Assembly (NCBI GenBank): GCA_031213475.1
Contig: JARUPZ010000007.1
Location: 11,084,958 to 11,148,957 of the forward strand
DNA length: 64,000 nucleotides
Reading direction: 5' to 3'
From: Nereocystis luetkeana
Taxonomy: Eukaryota > Sar > Phaeophyceae > Laminariales > Laminariaceae
The position numbers and the translations under genes were made by a program. Positions 21,374 to 31,600 of this stretch are shown piece by piece. The notes beneath the pieces are model-generated. The model did no database searches and had not been told where the DNA came from. It saw only the letters and a program-made list of their open reading frames with translations. How positions within the stretch are numbered: position 1 is the stretch's first letter; every line of letters begins with the position of its first letter.

Positions 21374-21462
21374 GGAGGGGGGCGGGGGGGGGGGGGGGTA
21401 CTTATTTTTTGCTTGCCTCGATCAGTTGACCATTGACCACTCCTCCCTCTCCAGACGGCGCG
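21374..21462 (-). mobile_element. REP-V copy 2 with G/C run
   Basis: Gtacttat, ttgcttgcc and gttgaccattgaccac line up with 4385-4505. The B-box region is replaced, and the homopolymer run (21381-21398) adjoins directly. Confidence 0.5.
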
Positions 21463-21496
21463 GGGGGGGGGATCGGAGGGGGGGGGGGTGTACTCT

Positions 21497-21537
21497 GATA
21501 TCATGCATGGCCGTAGTCGTAAGGCCATAGACCCTCG
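21497..21537 (-). repeat. Fragment related to the 532-817 duplication unit
   Basis: Reverse complement shares catgcatgagatc, gactacggccat and ctatggtc with that unit. It sits between two G-runs and two REP-V copies, so C/G runs accompany this repeat at both places. Confidence 0.65.
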
Positions 21538-21550
21538 GGGGGGGGGGAGT

Positions 21551-21637
21551 CGGGGGGGGGGGGGGGCGTACTTATCTCTTGCATGCTTCAAGTAATTCGC
21601 CCATTGACCACGCATCCCTTTGGAAAAGGGGCACCGA
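21551..21637 (-). mobile_element. REP-V copy 3 with G/C run
   Basis: Same gtacttat and cccattgaccacgcatccc order as copies 1 and 2; G-run 21553-21566. Confidence 0.5.
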
Positions 21638-21955
21638 TGACGGGAGGGAACAAAAACATGAAGGTATATACAAATACTACCCGGGTACATACCTGGGTAT
21701 ACCTGGGGTAGGTCATACGATACTACCCGTCGGGTACATTCTCGAGTACGACAAAAAAACAAGCACCAGGTTTAGTACCCTGGCACCCCAGAGAATGTAC
21801 CTTCGACTAAACACGTGCTTGCATCCAAGGGGGAGGCTGCAGTACTGGGACGAGTACCGTCCTTGTGACACACGGGTGATAAGATACAACGAGTACCGGT
21901 ACTTGTGACACACGGGGGATGCTTTTTCAGAGCCGGTTTTTCTCCAAAGCATGCC

Positions 21956-22047
21956 TTAACCCTTCAAGAACCGCAATCCCGTTTGGGGGACAAACCGTTC
22001 AATTTTCAAGCAGTCTGTCCCCAAAAACGGGACTGCGGTTCTAAACG
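21956..22047. mobile_element. PBM MITE copy 4
   Basis: TTAA then cccttcaagaaccgcaatcc on the left; right arm gactgcggttctaaa. The right TTAA is degraded. Confidence 0.85.
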
Positions 22048-22054
22048 CCTTGAT

Positions 22055-22217
22055 GGCATACGCACAATGAAAATGGTAGGGTTTGGAAAAACTTGTCAAG
22101 ATATTTCCATAACAGACGCATGCATCGCTCGGCGTTTCCGCTATCCCCTTTGCCGCGAGGACCAGCTTGGAAATCCGAAGCAGGGGGTGGAGAGTGCTAT
22201 CTTGCGCGTGATACGGT
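22055..22217. repeat. Weak dispersed repeat, counterpart of 3690-3835
   Basis: Shares gcatcgctcggcgtttc and a later tatcttgcg with that region; diverged. Confidence 0.35.
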
Positions 22218-22548
22218 ACGTATCACGAGTAAAAATCGTATTGAGCGCTAGTGACGTAGCTCGCAGCTACAACAACAGCAGACCAAACTCCCTCGTACAT
22301 ACCAGGTAGGTATGGTGCTCACAGCTCAGTTTTGCCGAAAACAGCGAGTAGTGCGCACAGCAACCAACACGCGCGTTTGTGTTTATCGCATCCAGCACAT
22401 CTGGTGTCTCCGCTGATGCTCCACCCTACTAATAGACAGATACCAGCTACCAGGTACCAGGTACCGCAAACTACGAAGGCAGATACAATACAGCGTAAAT
22501 ACAAACAATATATAGCACAGCAGTGGTAAGGAGATTCGGTAGCACGAG

Positions 22549-22612
22549 CAATTAACGAACGAATGAATGGTAGAGTTGACAATGAACGAATGAATGAATG
22601 GTAGAATTGGAC
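22549..22612. repeat. Tandem repeat of gaatgaatggtaga(g/a)ttg
   Basis: Two main units, each with a local (gaat)n run. Confidence 0.75.
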
Positions 22613-23261
22613 TGCGTGTCATAAAATAAATACATACGTACAACATACCAGGTACTGGTGGTAAAATGCATCGAGACAACATACACGAGTATTTTTTGTG
22701 TTTCGAAATATTACACACCCCGGATAACGTAACATTTAACGTTGTATGTTAATGTTAGGCGCCAGCGTAAAAACCCCGCAACAGTACGTTACTACTGTAC
22801 GTCAACTACTTTCCGGATTTTGTGATAACGTAGGGTTAGTGTGTTATGATACTGGCGGGCAATCGCGTAACATTATGTTAAGAGTGTTACCTTGATCCCG
22901 TACTGACCGCAGTATATGTTATACGGTGTTAGGATGTGCAGCCCATCGCGAGTAACACTATGTTAGCGTGTTATCGGAATTCCTTGTGGCTATCGTAACA
23001 CACGTTGAGCGGATAACGCATGCGCCCAATTAAACGTTAACAATATGTTACCGTGTTGGCGACATCAGCCCGTAGCGAGTAACGTTATGTTAGTGTGTTA
23101 GCGGGATTGTTACTTGCTACCGTAATACCCTCTAGACGGATAACGTATACGGCCAAATAAACGCGTCCGGACACATCTATGTTAGTGTGTTATAAAAGTG
23201 AAATTCCTACAGTAGTGGCTTTCGTAACACACGTTAGAGGGATGACGTCGTACACGGTCAA

Positions 23262-23392
23262 TACCGTAGCGGGAAGGGGGCAGAAGAGCCTGCTATGTGA
23301 CCCCGGATCTGAGTTACGAGTGGGAAGGAGAGAGAGAAGAAGATGTGCGAAGATAATGAATGGGATGAGAAAAAATAAAAAAATATAAAAAT
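23262..23392 (+). mobile_element. SINE-1 copy, 5'-truncated
   Basis: Starts at taccgtagcgggaagg and runs to gaatgggatgaga and an A-rich tail. The tRNA-like head is missing, typical of incomplete reverse transcription. Confidence 0.85.
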
Positions 23393-24216
23393 ACAACGTT
23401 AGCATCATGTTACCGTATCAGCCGCAGCAGCAGCCCACATCGAGCGACGTCTTGTGAGGGTGTTAACGGAAGTCTTGCTACCATAACATACACCAAACGA
23501 ATAACGTATACCAGGTACCAGGTATGATCGATAGCACACCATTCTAGCATAATGTTAATGTGTAGCTCGTATGCAATCTATGTAGTGACACAAGTTATCT
23601 GGTAGCAGATAACGTGCACCCCCAATCTAACATCAACAATGTGTTACTGCCGTGTTAGCTCGTACGTGCGAGTGTACAGATTACGTTATAGATGGATAAC
23701 GTACTTTGTTATATATGGATAACGTACTGGCGGGGTTTCCAGAAAAGAAAATAGGCGTTTTTTGCGTGGATCCCTCCTAAATATCCCCTGTTGAGGGGTT
23801 TTTAAATGTGGAGGCGTTTTTTTACCGGGGATGCCATGCTATCTCCCCCCCTGGGACATTTTTGTAGGTATCCCCTACTGGGATGTCGGCTACATTGGAT
23901 AACACGCCTACGTTATGTTACTCCCACACGCCGCTTTACCACTAACACAGGCAACGCATGTTAGATCTCGAGAAGATCCAAAGGGTAACGTAGCAACATT
24001 ACGTTAGAACGACTTCGGCCCCAACGGTAACTCAGTAACATAATGTTAGACCCACACGGTAACGGAATGTTACCATCAGATCTTTACTGACCGTAAAACC
24101 GAACGTTATGTTAGAGAGACCTCCGCTTTTAGGCTAACATCCCAACACAATGTTACGTATGGGCCGGCTAAGACTGTGACGTATCTAACGTACGTTAAGT
24201 GTCACGTTATCCGAGC

Positions 24217-24313
24217 TTAACCCCTTTAGGGCCCCAGTCCCGTTTTGGGGACAAACTACTTAAAATTTGAATGGTTTGTCCCCAAAACGGGACTGCGGTT
24301 CTAAAAGGGCTAA
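24217..24313. mobile_element. PBM MITE copy 5
   Basis: TTAA left, ctaa right; arms cccctttagg and ctaaaaggg. Confidence 0.88.
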
Positions 24314-24477
24314 GGCAATCAGATGGGGGGTCCAGATAACGTAGTGTTAGTAGTGCTGGCGAACATGGTAACGTTATGTTAGGGTGTTGTTATGTATAAC
24401 ACTCCTCCTAAGGGTAAAACTATGTTAGTGTGTTACGTCTAACGCTGCGTCGACATTAACATAATGTTATCGTGCTA

Positions 24478-24574
24478 TTAACCCCTTTAGAACCGCAGTC
24501 CCGTTTGGGGACAAAATTACTTGAAATTTGACTGGATTGTCCCCAGAACGGGACTGCGGTTCTAAAAGGGTTAA
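24478..24574. mobile_element. PBM MITE copy 6, TTAA on both sides
   Basis: TTAA at 24478-24481 and 24571-24574. The element starts cccctttagaaccgcag and ends in the complement. TTAA duplication and a CCC start are hallmarks of the piggyBac superfamily; no transposase is encoded. Confidence 0.92.
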
Positions 24575-24982
24575 TAGTATATATACGTATATCGATCTGG
24601 GCATGTTAAGAGTGATCACGTACGTGTTTGGTCAAAGCCTAACACTGTTAGGTGTGGGCGTGAGGTCCGTATCGACCAGAAAAAAGTGGCACGGTGAATA
24701 TCATGATTTTTTTCCAAACGAAACGAAACTACCAACAGACTGAATAATGTTCTGCAATTCCGAACTGTCATGGGGCTCCAAAACGACTTGAATATAGTAT
24801 ACCGGAAGGTCAGCATTAGATCGCTTTTAACTCCTGATACGTCGCGAATTGGCTGCCCATAGTGTGCCCAGACGTATAAAAGCATATGTTTTGAACAAAT
24901 TCATGAACCGGAATGTTTTTCCGTTTGATGCTGATACGGAAAACAGAGTGATGGGTGTGATTTTAAGCGTATTTTGGTGCAA

Positions 24983-25592
24983 TGTTGTTGTTGTTGTTGT
25001 TCTCACATTAACTCTCTGATGAAGGAGTCCGTGGTCACACAAAGGTGCTGGAGCCCTAGGAAGATCCGAAAAACGAAAAAAATCGAAAATTCGGCTGCCT
25101 CAAAATACACGAGACGAAAAAAGCGCACACAAGATAAAACCAATGTGCAAAACTGAACTAACATGGCCGCGGGTATATCCTCTCAACTATAACATAGAAG
25201 AGTACCCCCGTTCCCACCACTAACCAACTCGTGGCTGCTGACTACAGCGGATGCTGTCTGAAGTGCTGCCTGCACCGTACGAAACGCACGGTAGTCGTGA
25301 AAACGAAAGAGGAACACACCTGCCTGCTATCTGGAGTGAGTGCTGTCAGAGTGAAGACTCGCGGATATGCAGTGAAAAAAGGAGCAAAATCGAACCTTAC
25401 TGCCACACGAATATCAACGATCGCCATCTCTTCCTGGACTGTCTGACACAAAAAGGTGCAGCACAGTTATGATACCACGTCCCTGATAATTGCGTAGGTT
25501 ATTCCCCATGAAGGGTATATAACTACAAAAACCAGTGACGAGTACCGGTAGATACTATTCTGCCTCGTGAAAAACAAAACCAGGAAAAAAAA
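24983..25592 (-). mobile_element. REP-D copy 2 (~610 bp)
   Basis: Nearly identical in inverse orientation to 50795-51431. In sense orientation it ends with agttaatgtgagaac and then an AAC tail (GTT run at 24984-25000 here). The body contains gtggtcacacaaagg, the cccccgttcccacc block and ggacgtggtatcata. A terminal microsatellite tail suggests a non-LTR retrotransposon or SINE-like origin, but no tRNA head or reverse transcriptase is visible. Confidence 0.8.
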
Positions 25593-25789
25593 TGTACCCC
25601 GTTCTAGAGCGCACCGACTGATACGAAGAATCGAGGCTACGGAAACCTAGTTCGTGGTATGCCGCACACGTATAAACAAAAATCACTCCAATCGCGCACA
25701 TGAGTAAAGAGTACCACCTCGTAAAAAAAGAGTACTTTTTATATACATTATACAATGGGAAACACGATACGACATGACACACGAAAAAA

Positions 25790-26300
25790 AACAAGGACCT
25801 ACAGGAGGCTTTGAAAAAATGGACGAGGGGTTCTTCGCCCGCACGGGGAAAACAACAGGAGAAGCGGGGAGTGCGCCGAGACCATAGCGGAGCGCCGCGA
25901 CTATCGTACGTTGGAGCGACAACATGACGGTGCTGCCCGTGCACGCGACGAGGCTGTGGCCAAATGTGCTGCTGAGACCGAAGCTCGCCAATCGGCCGAG
26001 AGTCTAGCCGAGGGGCGAAAATCGTCAATGGAAACCGAGGAGCGGCTGCGACTTGACACGGCCGCAAAATTGTCCAAGGAGCGATAACCGCCGCCGCACG
26101 CGGAGGTAGATACGCGTGCAGCACTAGCGGCGCAGGCAGCCTAGGAGGGGCGGAGGTGGGCAGAGGTGGCGAGGGTGGCGAGGCTGTTGGAGGAGATGGA
26201 TGGCCACCTTCCATCTCCTCCTCCTCCCGCTGCTGCGCTGTCTGTTGCTGCTGCTCATCCTACCTTTTTATATCCCGTACGAACGTTTTTCCTTGTTTTC
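25790..26300 (+). pseudogene. Decayed coiled-coil-like coding relic
   Basis: One plus phase reads as a Glu/Ala/Arg-rich helix, for example ARARDEAVAKCAAETEARQS and METEERLRLDTAAKLSKER. After a few interruptions the same phase continues with ARVARLLEEMDGHLPSPPPP. Upstream, another phase has KDLQEALKKW. This pattern is typical of a former coiled-coil protein. Family unknown; it could be a host gene or a transposon-encoded protein. The 219-codon frame on the opposite strand (25555-26214) is best seen as its shadow. Confidence 0.45.
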
Positions 26301-26565
26301 TAATTCTACGTCTCCTGCTGTACTTCAGGCTTTAGAAAAAAATGATGACGGCTGCTGTCAATTCGCGTTGTTGTGGTTGGTCGAAAAAAACGAAATTCAT
26401 CACTGCGCACAACGTTCAATGGACACCAATATTGCTGGTACCGGCTATAAAAGGGACCTCACGCGCACACCCAACTACTGCTGTGTTACGGTGTTAGTTC
26501 AAGGACTGCTCACGGCAGAACATAGTGTTACTGCGAATATTATGAACATACATTTTTCGCTGAGC

Positions 26566-26620
26566 GTCTCATCCAGAGGCCCGTGGTCGCAGGACAGGAG
26601 GCCTCTGGAGTGGAACAATA
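26566..26620 (-). mobile_element. REP-D fragment with hairpin
   Basis: Cccgtggtcgcaggacagg and ctctggagtggaa match REP-D. Ccagaggcc (26573-26581) pairs with ggcctctgg (26600-26608), a perfect 9-bp stem. Confidence 0.65.
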
Positions 26621-27005
26621 CCACAGGGCAAAACAAAACGACACCGTACACATCAGGAGGCACACAACACAACCCAAAGCACATCGTGCACCTCAATAGA
26701 AGAGTATAAGCTGCGTGCTGTCTCCACACAGCGACCCCTTTCGGCGCTTCACTTGACTACTTTATACCAGGTATTTCAGAGCATTAAAGGAGAAAACGTG
26801 TCAAGAAAATAAATCACCATTACAGCAGACGGGTAGGCGCTACGTTTTCGAGCCCCAACACATTAGTCACTGATGAGCTTCTTAACCGTTGGAACTGAGA
26901 TGAGCTAATCCCCAACATCGTTGGATCGGATGAAAATGCTCGTACTCAGTTAAAAAAGTTATTTGTTAGATGCCTACTGTATTGTAGCCGATGGGGTTAT
27001 TTGTC
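26621..27005. other. No gene seen
   Basis: Contains TACCAGGTA at 26765-26773; nothing else recognised. Confidence 0.5.
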
Positions 27006-27080
27006 GAGCTCGGCCCTTTCGGGGCTGCAGTCGGTCCCGTGTTGTTTGTCCCCAAAGCGGGACTGCAGTCCTAAAAAAGT
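27006..27080. mobile_element. PBM MITE copy 7 (internally deleted)
   Basis: Left arm ggggctgcagtcggtcccg and right arm aaagcgggactgcagtccta nearly touch; the centre is lost. Confidence 0.65.
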
Positions 27081-27109
27081 GAGGCCACAAGGTGAAACAC
27101 CCCTCGGAC

Positions 27110-27260
27110 AGGTCATGATCTACTTGCAGATCGTCTATTTCAGTTCCTTGCCTGCAGTTGTGACAGGGTTGTGCAGGATCTGCGTAACACAGATCCAACC
27201 CAACTTGAAAACTCGCGCTAGATCATGCAGACTATGCAGGCCCCACCCGGGCGAAACACT
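27110..27260. repeat. REP-Z copy 2
   Basis: Gttgtgacagggttgtgcag, gatctgcgtaacacagatcc and gctagatcatg match 18578-18715; the gatctg/cagatc part forms a hairpin. Confidence 0.55.
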
Positions 27261-27263
27261 AGT

Positions 27264-27369
27264 GCGGGGGACCATAGTTAATAGGACTATGGGATACATA
27301 AAGAAACTCGTAGATTTAACCATTTTTACAAACAATATTTGGTCCTATTAACTATGGTCCCCCGTAATA
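27264..27369 (-). mobile_element. TAM MITE copy 3
   Basis: Left end gcgggggaccatagttaata (first bases eroded), right end ctatggtcccccgtaata; interior in reverse orientation (acaatatttggtcc). Confidence 0.88.
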
Positions 27370-27535
27370 GCCGGAGAATATAAGATCGGTAGGAAAATAT
27401 CGGTCTTGAAACTTCTGGACCATGGAAGCAGGAATCTATGATCTCTGTAGATGCCCGAGGTGTTTTGATCAAAATCGCTTGCATATAGGGAGCTCCTCAG
27501 ATGAGGGCCTCAGAAAATGTACCACACTGTTCCTT
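27370..27535. other. No gene seen; loose hairpin repeat
   Basis: Agctcctcagatgagggcct near 27490 resembles the dispersed hairpin family. Confidence 0.4.
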
Positions 27536-27632
27536 ATAACCCTTTTAGGACCGCAGTCCCGTTTTGGGGACAAACTACTAGAAATTTGAGAGCTTTGTCC
27601 CCAAATCGGGACTGCGGTTCTAGAGGGGTTAA
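27536..27632. mobile_element. PBM MITE copy 8
   Basis: Ataacccttttaggaccgca on the left, ctagaggggttaa on the right; TTAA kept on the right only. Confidence 0.88.
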
Positions 27633-28158
27633 AGACCACATGGAATAAATACAAATATGCAGTGGGCGTCTATTGTTAAGAAACGTCAATCTAGTGTCCA
27701 GGCTCTCCAAAAGTCTTGTTGTTTTCCGACCTCAATCTTACTCTATTGTATAACCTGGTAGGATCTAGAGTTGGTCTCACTGTTCAGCTGTGTTTCTTAA
27801 CCCGCTTTTCTTACTGTTCGTGGCGATCTGAGTCGATTTTTCTCAACAAAATGATGTTTCTTGACTGCGGGCGCCCGTTGTACAACCCGGAGTGGTAGGC
27901 GCTGTTAGTAGATACAACAGTACGCCTATCCTAGCACGGGTCAGTCATGTCAAGCAAGCCGAGCCACTGGGGTACACCGCAAACCGTGGGTAGTTCGCGC
28001 AGAGGGTGCGATCGTTTCTCAGCGCTCGCTTGTTCCAGGGCGGGAAACGGCTGCCAGTGCCGAACATCGGTATTTTCGGAAAGATCTGTTCGAGAGCCTT
28101 CCGAAAATACAGCGTACCTGATACGGCTCTGTCGCCCTCACCGTTGTTGAGAGGAAAC
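27633..28158. other. No recognised gene
   Basis: Frames of about 60 codons only. Includes an inverted pair tattttcggaaagat / ccttccgaaaata near 28071-28107. Confidence 0.45.
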
Positions 28159-28267
28159 TATTACGGGGGACCATAGTTAATAGGACCTACGATACACGCA
28201 AAAACCTATATACTTCGTCATTTTTGCTAACAATATTTGGTCCTATTAACTATGGTCCCCCGTAATA
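28159..28267 (-). mobile_element. TAM MITE copy 4
   Basis: Complete, with TA on both sides and reverse-oriented interior; a good reference copy without micro-insertions. Confidence 0.92.
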
Positions 28268-28423
28268 TCAATACCGCTGAAAAACGATCGTACCCCTGCG
28301 CGAACTAATTGCTCTTGGCGGTAGTAGAGTAGAGTACACGTCTAACCAAGCCCACTATCCAAGCAACACGTTCGGGTTGGGGTTAGGGGGGGTGGTGAAC
28401 ATGCCACGGCGTTAGCAGGGGCG

Positions 28424-28534
28424 CCCTTCATTTTGTCCTCAGGCTGCAGTCCCGCTTCGGGGACAGACTGCTCAGAATGTGAGCGAGTTTGTCCCAGAAA
28501 CGGGCCTGCAGTTTATCGCCCTAAGAGGGTCAAT
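28424..28534. mobile_element. PBM MITE copy 9 (old)
   Basis: Aggctgcagtcccgcttcgg and cagaaacgggcctgcag are recognisable arms, with an extra ttatcg in the right arm; ends decayed. Confidence 0.6.
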
Positions 28535-28559
28535 CAAACCAGCGCCCTCACACCCAACG

Positions 28560-28690
28560 ATGCCAGCCGACATGTCAAGCAAGGGCTAAAAACCCGTTGT
28601 CGAGGCTGTAGGGTCGAGCGTTACACGACAAAATCTAGTAGTTCGGTGTCTACGCCAAGGGATGCCAACGCAAAGATGCTGTCTGTCAAG
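28560..28690 (-). repeat. REP-P copy 2
   Basis: Gacatgtcaagcaagggc, gttgtcgaggctgtagggtc, acaaaatctagtagt and ggtgtc follow the order of the complement of 36330-36510. Confidence 0.7.
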
Positions 28691-29309
28691 AGGGGGGAAA
28701 GCGCCGTCTCCTGTCATTTTTTTTTTTTTATCACACCTGACGAGGAACCTGACCCTGGGATGAAATAATTAACACCTCATTCACGCGGTAGACAAAACCT
28801 ATCCCGGGCTCATGTGACGGAGAGGGTAGTACGCATAAATAGCAGATCGCGTGAGACGCATGCACGGAAGGACGGGTCACAAAGTCAGCCATGAACATAT
28901 CCTGCCAGCCTAGATCTCAGGTCGTCAGAGGCCCCCTGGCATTGACGGGGTTGACCCCTTCCCCCGCAGTCGACCCGATTGAGTTAGGTCTTCGAGACCC
29001 CCCACGGTGTCATAAATTAGACCAAGATCTCGGCATGCCCTTGCTAATCGATGCGAAGAACTGTGATCGGCCCTTGTATCGGCCGTAACGGCGGATGCAA
29101 GGGACCATCGCTCCGGGACCTCCCCAAGGCGACTTCCTCGCGACTTCGTCGGCTCCTGGACTAACATAGCATTTACAGTGGTGACTACCGTGGTATTCGA
29201 ACCCACGAGCACGAACCCATGACAGCCTGAACGGCCCAGGTATATTATATACCGAGTAAAAAAGTCAAACACAAAACAAAAATGTAATTTCAAGGACGCT
29301 GGATACTAC
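28691..29309. other. No recognised gene; tRNA T-arm-like site
   Basis: Minus strand around 29186-29212 reads cgtgggttcgaataccacg, resembling a T arm with B box. No convincing D arm or acceptor stem was found, so no tRNA is called. Frames here are short. Confidence 0.3.
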
Positions 29310-29613
29310 TATTACAGGGGACCATAGTTAATAGCACCAAATATTGTTACTACGGGGGACCATAGTTAATAGGACCTGTGGTATACATAAAAACCTATAT
29401 AATTAACCATTTTTACTAACAATGTTTGGTCCTATTAAATTAACTATGGTAGACATAAAAAACTACCTGGTATATATTTAACCATTTTTACTAACAATAT
29501 CTGGTCCTATTAACTATGGTCCCCCGTAATAGTAGAAATGGTTAGATATATACCTGGTAGGTTCTTATGCACACCACAGGTCCTACCAGGTATTAACTAT
29601 GGCCCCCCGTAAC
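29310..29613. mobile_element. Nested TAM MITEs: one copy inserted in another at TA
   Basis: An outer forward copy (29310-29349 plus about 29532-29613) is split between attgtta and gtagaaatgg by an inner reverse copy bounded by TA on each side. The inner copy also contains a partial internal duplication (a second ttaaccatttttactaaca and a second right end). Three TACCWGGTA palindromes lie inside at 29464, 29551 and 29584, each where sibling copies have a plain TA. The structure shows TAM moving by TA-duplicating insertion. Confidence 0.88.
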
Positions 29614-29793
29614 AGGGACTAAAAGGGGCCTCTCCACCCCAATGGCGGATCGGCCATAAGTGCGATTCTTATAAGCAACTCGTCCGAACGAATTACAGTA
29701 AGAAACGCATATATGAGGAGCAGTAACAAGAAACACGTACGAACCGTCAACACTTTTTTTTTTCCAATCCTCGCTTCCAGTTTCCAGCCTAAA
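29614..29793. other. No gene seen
   Basis: T-run at 29754-29763; overlapping short frames only. Confidence 0.5.
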
Positions 29794-29969
29794 CTCGTAG
29801 GAGGTTTTACCCTCGACGACCTTCTGGACAAAAGCCGTGGTCACAGGTGTCTACCCTTCTCCCCCCCGGTACGTGCCTTTATTTTTTTGTCGCGCATAGG
29901 GTTCAGCATTCCCACTGCTCGTCGATTTTCATCGAATGTAGCTAACTCACGCTCTCGCGCTTTCCGCTA
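29794..29969 (-). mobile_element. SINE-2 copy 2, 5'-truncated
   Basis: Matches 57412-57582 closely: gttttaccctc, cttctggacaa, gccgtggtcacaggtgtc, ggtacgtgccttta and cgcatagggttcagcattcc. It lacks the tRNA-like head that follows in the other copy. The segment from ggtacgtgcc to ctcacgc is also homologous to the middle of SINE-1. Confidence 0.8.
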
Positions 29970-30039
29970 ATCAATTACGATATCCTAGGTAAAACCCTTC
30001 GAACAATCGGCCGACGTACTTGATATAATATATTATTAA

Positions 30040-30151
30040 TATTACGGGGGACCATAGTTGATAGGACCTACGGTATACACAAAAATAAACTCTATATTTG
30101 CCTATTTTTACTAACAATATTTGGTCCTATTTACTATGGCCCCCCGCAATA
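30040..30151 (-). mobile_element. TAM MITE copy 6
   Basis: Complete; right end cccccgcaata. A TATTAATA palindrome overlaps its left flank (30034-30041). Confidence 0.9.
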
Positions 30152-30576
30152 GTATGGTTAGCGTTGCTCACTTCAGGAGCCCCGCCCCTGCCAGCCCGTT
30201 ACCGAATGGTACTTTGTTTATGGTACTTTGCTTGTGTTTCGTTCTGTTCGGGAGAGATATATGATCTTGTTTTTTTTCTTCTCGAGATATTTAGGTCTTT
30301 CAAGAGTTCTTACGAGATTCGAAATGTTCCGGGTGAAAAAAAAGAAGAAGAAGTCGTCAACGGCTTGGCAGGGGCTCGCAGAAGACGTGTGCAAACAATC
30401 AGGATATATCTTCAAACAACGGCGCGGACAGTTGGACTTTCTGCGGTAAAAACGAGAAAAGAAAGGCGCTGCCGTGTACTTGAAGAAAAAGGCGTGGACA
30501 TTTAGACCTTAGTGCGGCAAAAACGCACAAGGAAAGGCGTTGACATGTGATTACTGACAGTAGTTCAGTATGTATA
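30152..30576. other. No recognised gene; internal repeat
   Basis: A roughly 60-bp segment (ggcgcggaca...tgcggtaaaaacg, 30421-30452, and ggcgtggaca...tgcggcaaaaacg, 30490-30522) is tandemly repeated. A cttcaggagccccgcc hairpin relic is near 30170. Confidence 0.45.
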
Positions 30577-31600
30577 TACAAGGCGCTTCGCTCCGCGGGC
30601 GGCCTACGCCGCCCGCTACGCCCGCTCAGGAAGGAAAAGTATATCAAATTACTATGCGATGCGGACAGAGGTCCATGATTGAATACAGAGTTTTTTATTA
30701 AGATCGTAGTTGCAAACTGGCGACTTGATAATGCCAAGAGTCCCGCCGCCATGCTTCAGGAGAAAACAGCTCGGACGCCACATACACTTCGCATCGCGGG
30801 CGGTTGCCGCACGTACGTACATACCCCAGGTAGGGTATTTAATTTATTCTTTTGATATGCTGTATGTACGAAAAAAGAGAAAACACAGCACGGCACAGCG
30901 GCAAAGCAGCACCGCAAAAACAATGAAAAATGAAACCGAAAAATTCGGGAAGAAAAAAAAGTCCCCGTCCCTTTCCTGAAATGATTTTCTGCCTGATTGG
31001 AACACCTTGCACCGGTCAAAAATGAAAAAAATAATACAGCAGAACTCCTCGCAGCCTCGTACGCCGCCCGCCCCTATCGCGCCCACCTCACCACCGATTC
31101 GGTCCGGGTAAAGCTTTCCTCACTCTCTGCCACAGTTAGCCCCGTCGCCCGTCTTGCGTGAAGCTCGGTGCTCACCGTGGCCGTCGTTCGCCAGCTCGAC
31201 AGTATTGGTACTCAGAGTGGGAGCTCCATCTTTCAACTTCAGCGCGGTTGCTAAAATAAGCACCGCTTGAATATTATCTTGCAATTTCGAACGACCCTTA
31301 TATCTCGTACATACTCTATCCAAAATCACAAATTGAGGCCAGCAAGAGCCCGTTCATGCATCCCTCGTGTCTCGAGGCACACGCGACGCCTAGGCACGAA
31401 AGCGGCGACCGGGCTGCTTGCAATCCCCCCTCTACCCGCCAGCACCCGCTGACACCCGCGACGGCGCCGGGCTCTCCCACCGTGCCGTGCTTGGTGTACA
31501 CGCACGCACATGAAACGAAAGAAGAAAAAAGGAAGAAAGGACCGAGAGTGCCAAGAGAAATGGAGAAAACAAAGAACCGCTGGAAAGGTCCGGCAAGTAA
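30577..31600 (-). mobile_element. REP-M copy 1 (~1 kb)
   Basis: Inverse counterpart of 52612-53602. One end is a strong GC hairpin, gcgggcggcctacgccgcccgc at about 30596-30617, beside cgcttcgctcc. The body holds a conserved stretch that stays open in both copies (CNPPSTRQHP and TPATAPGSP here at 31356 onward). Class uncertain: no long inverted ends, no poly(A). Confidence 0.6.

Larger units (their letters stand above)
22715..24480. repeat. Degenerate satellite marked by TAACNTTATGTTA and GTGTTA
   Basis: Dozens of short palindrome-like taac(a/g)ttatgtta sites recur with spacers such as cggataacg and cgtaacacacgtta. The best local periods are about 127 bp (cgagtaac at 22949 and 23076) and 90-100 bp. 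Orientation appears reversed after about 23890. SINE-1 (23262-23392) and two PBM copies (24217, 24478) have inserted, so the array is older than them. Confidence 0.7.

Noticed and set aside
22715-24480. CRISPR-like array of spaced short palindromes
   Set aside because: Spacing and repeat sequence are irregular, no cas-like genes, and the context is eukaryotic.
25555-26214. 219-codon minus frame
   Set aside because: Opposite strand of a more convincing coiled-coil relic; its Pro/Arg composition is the expected shadow.
29186-29225. Possible tRNA gene on the minus strand (good T-arm-like sequence)
   Set aside because: No D arm, anticodon arm or acceptor stem could be paired around it.
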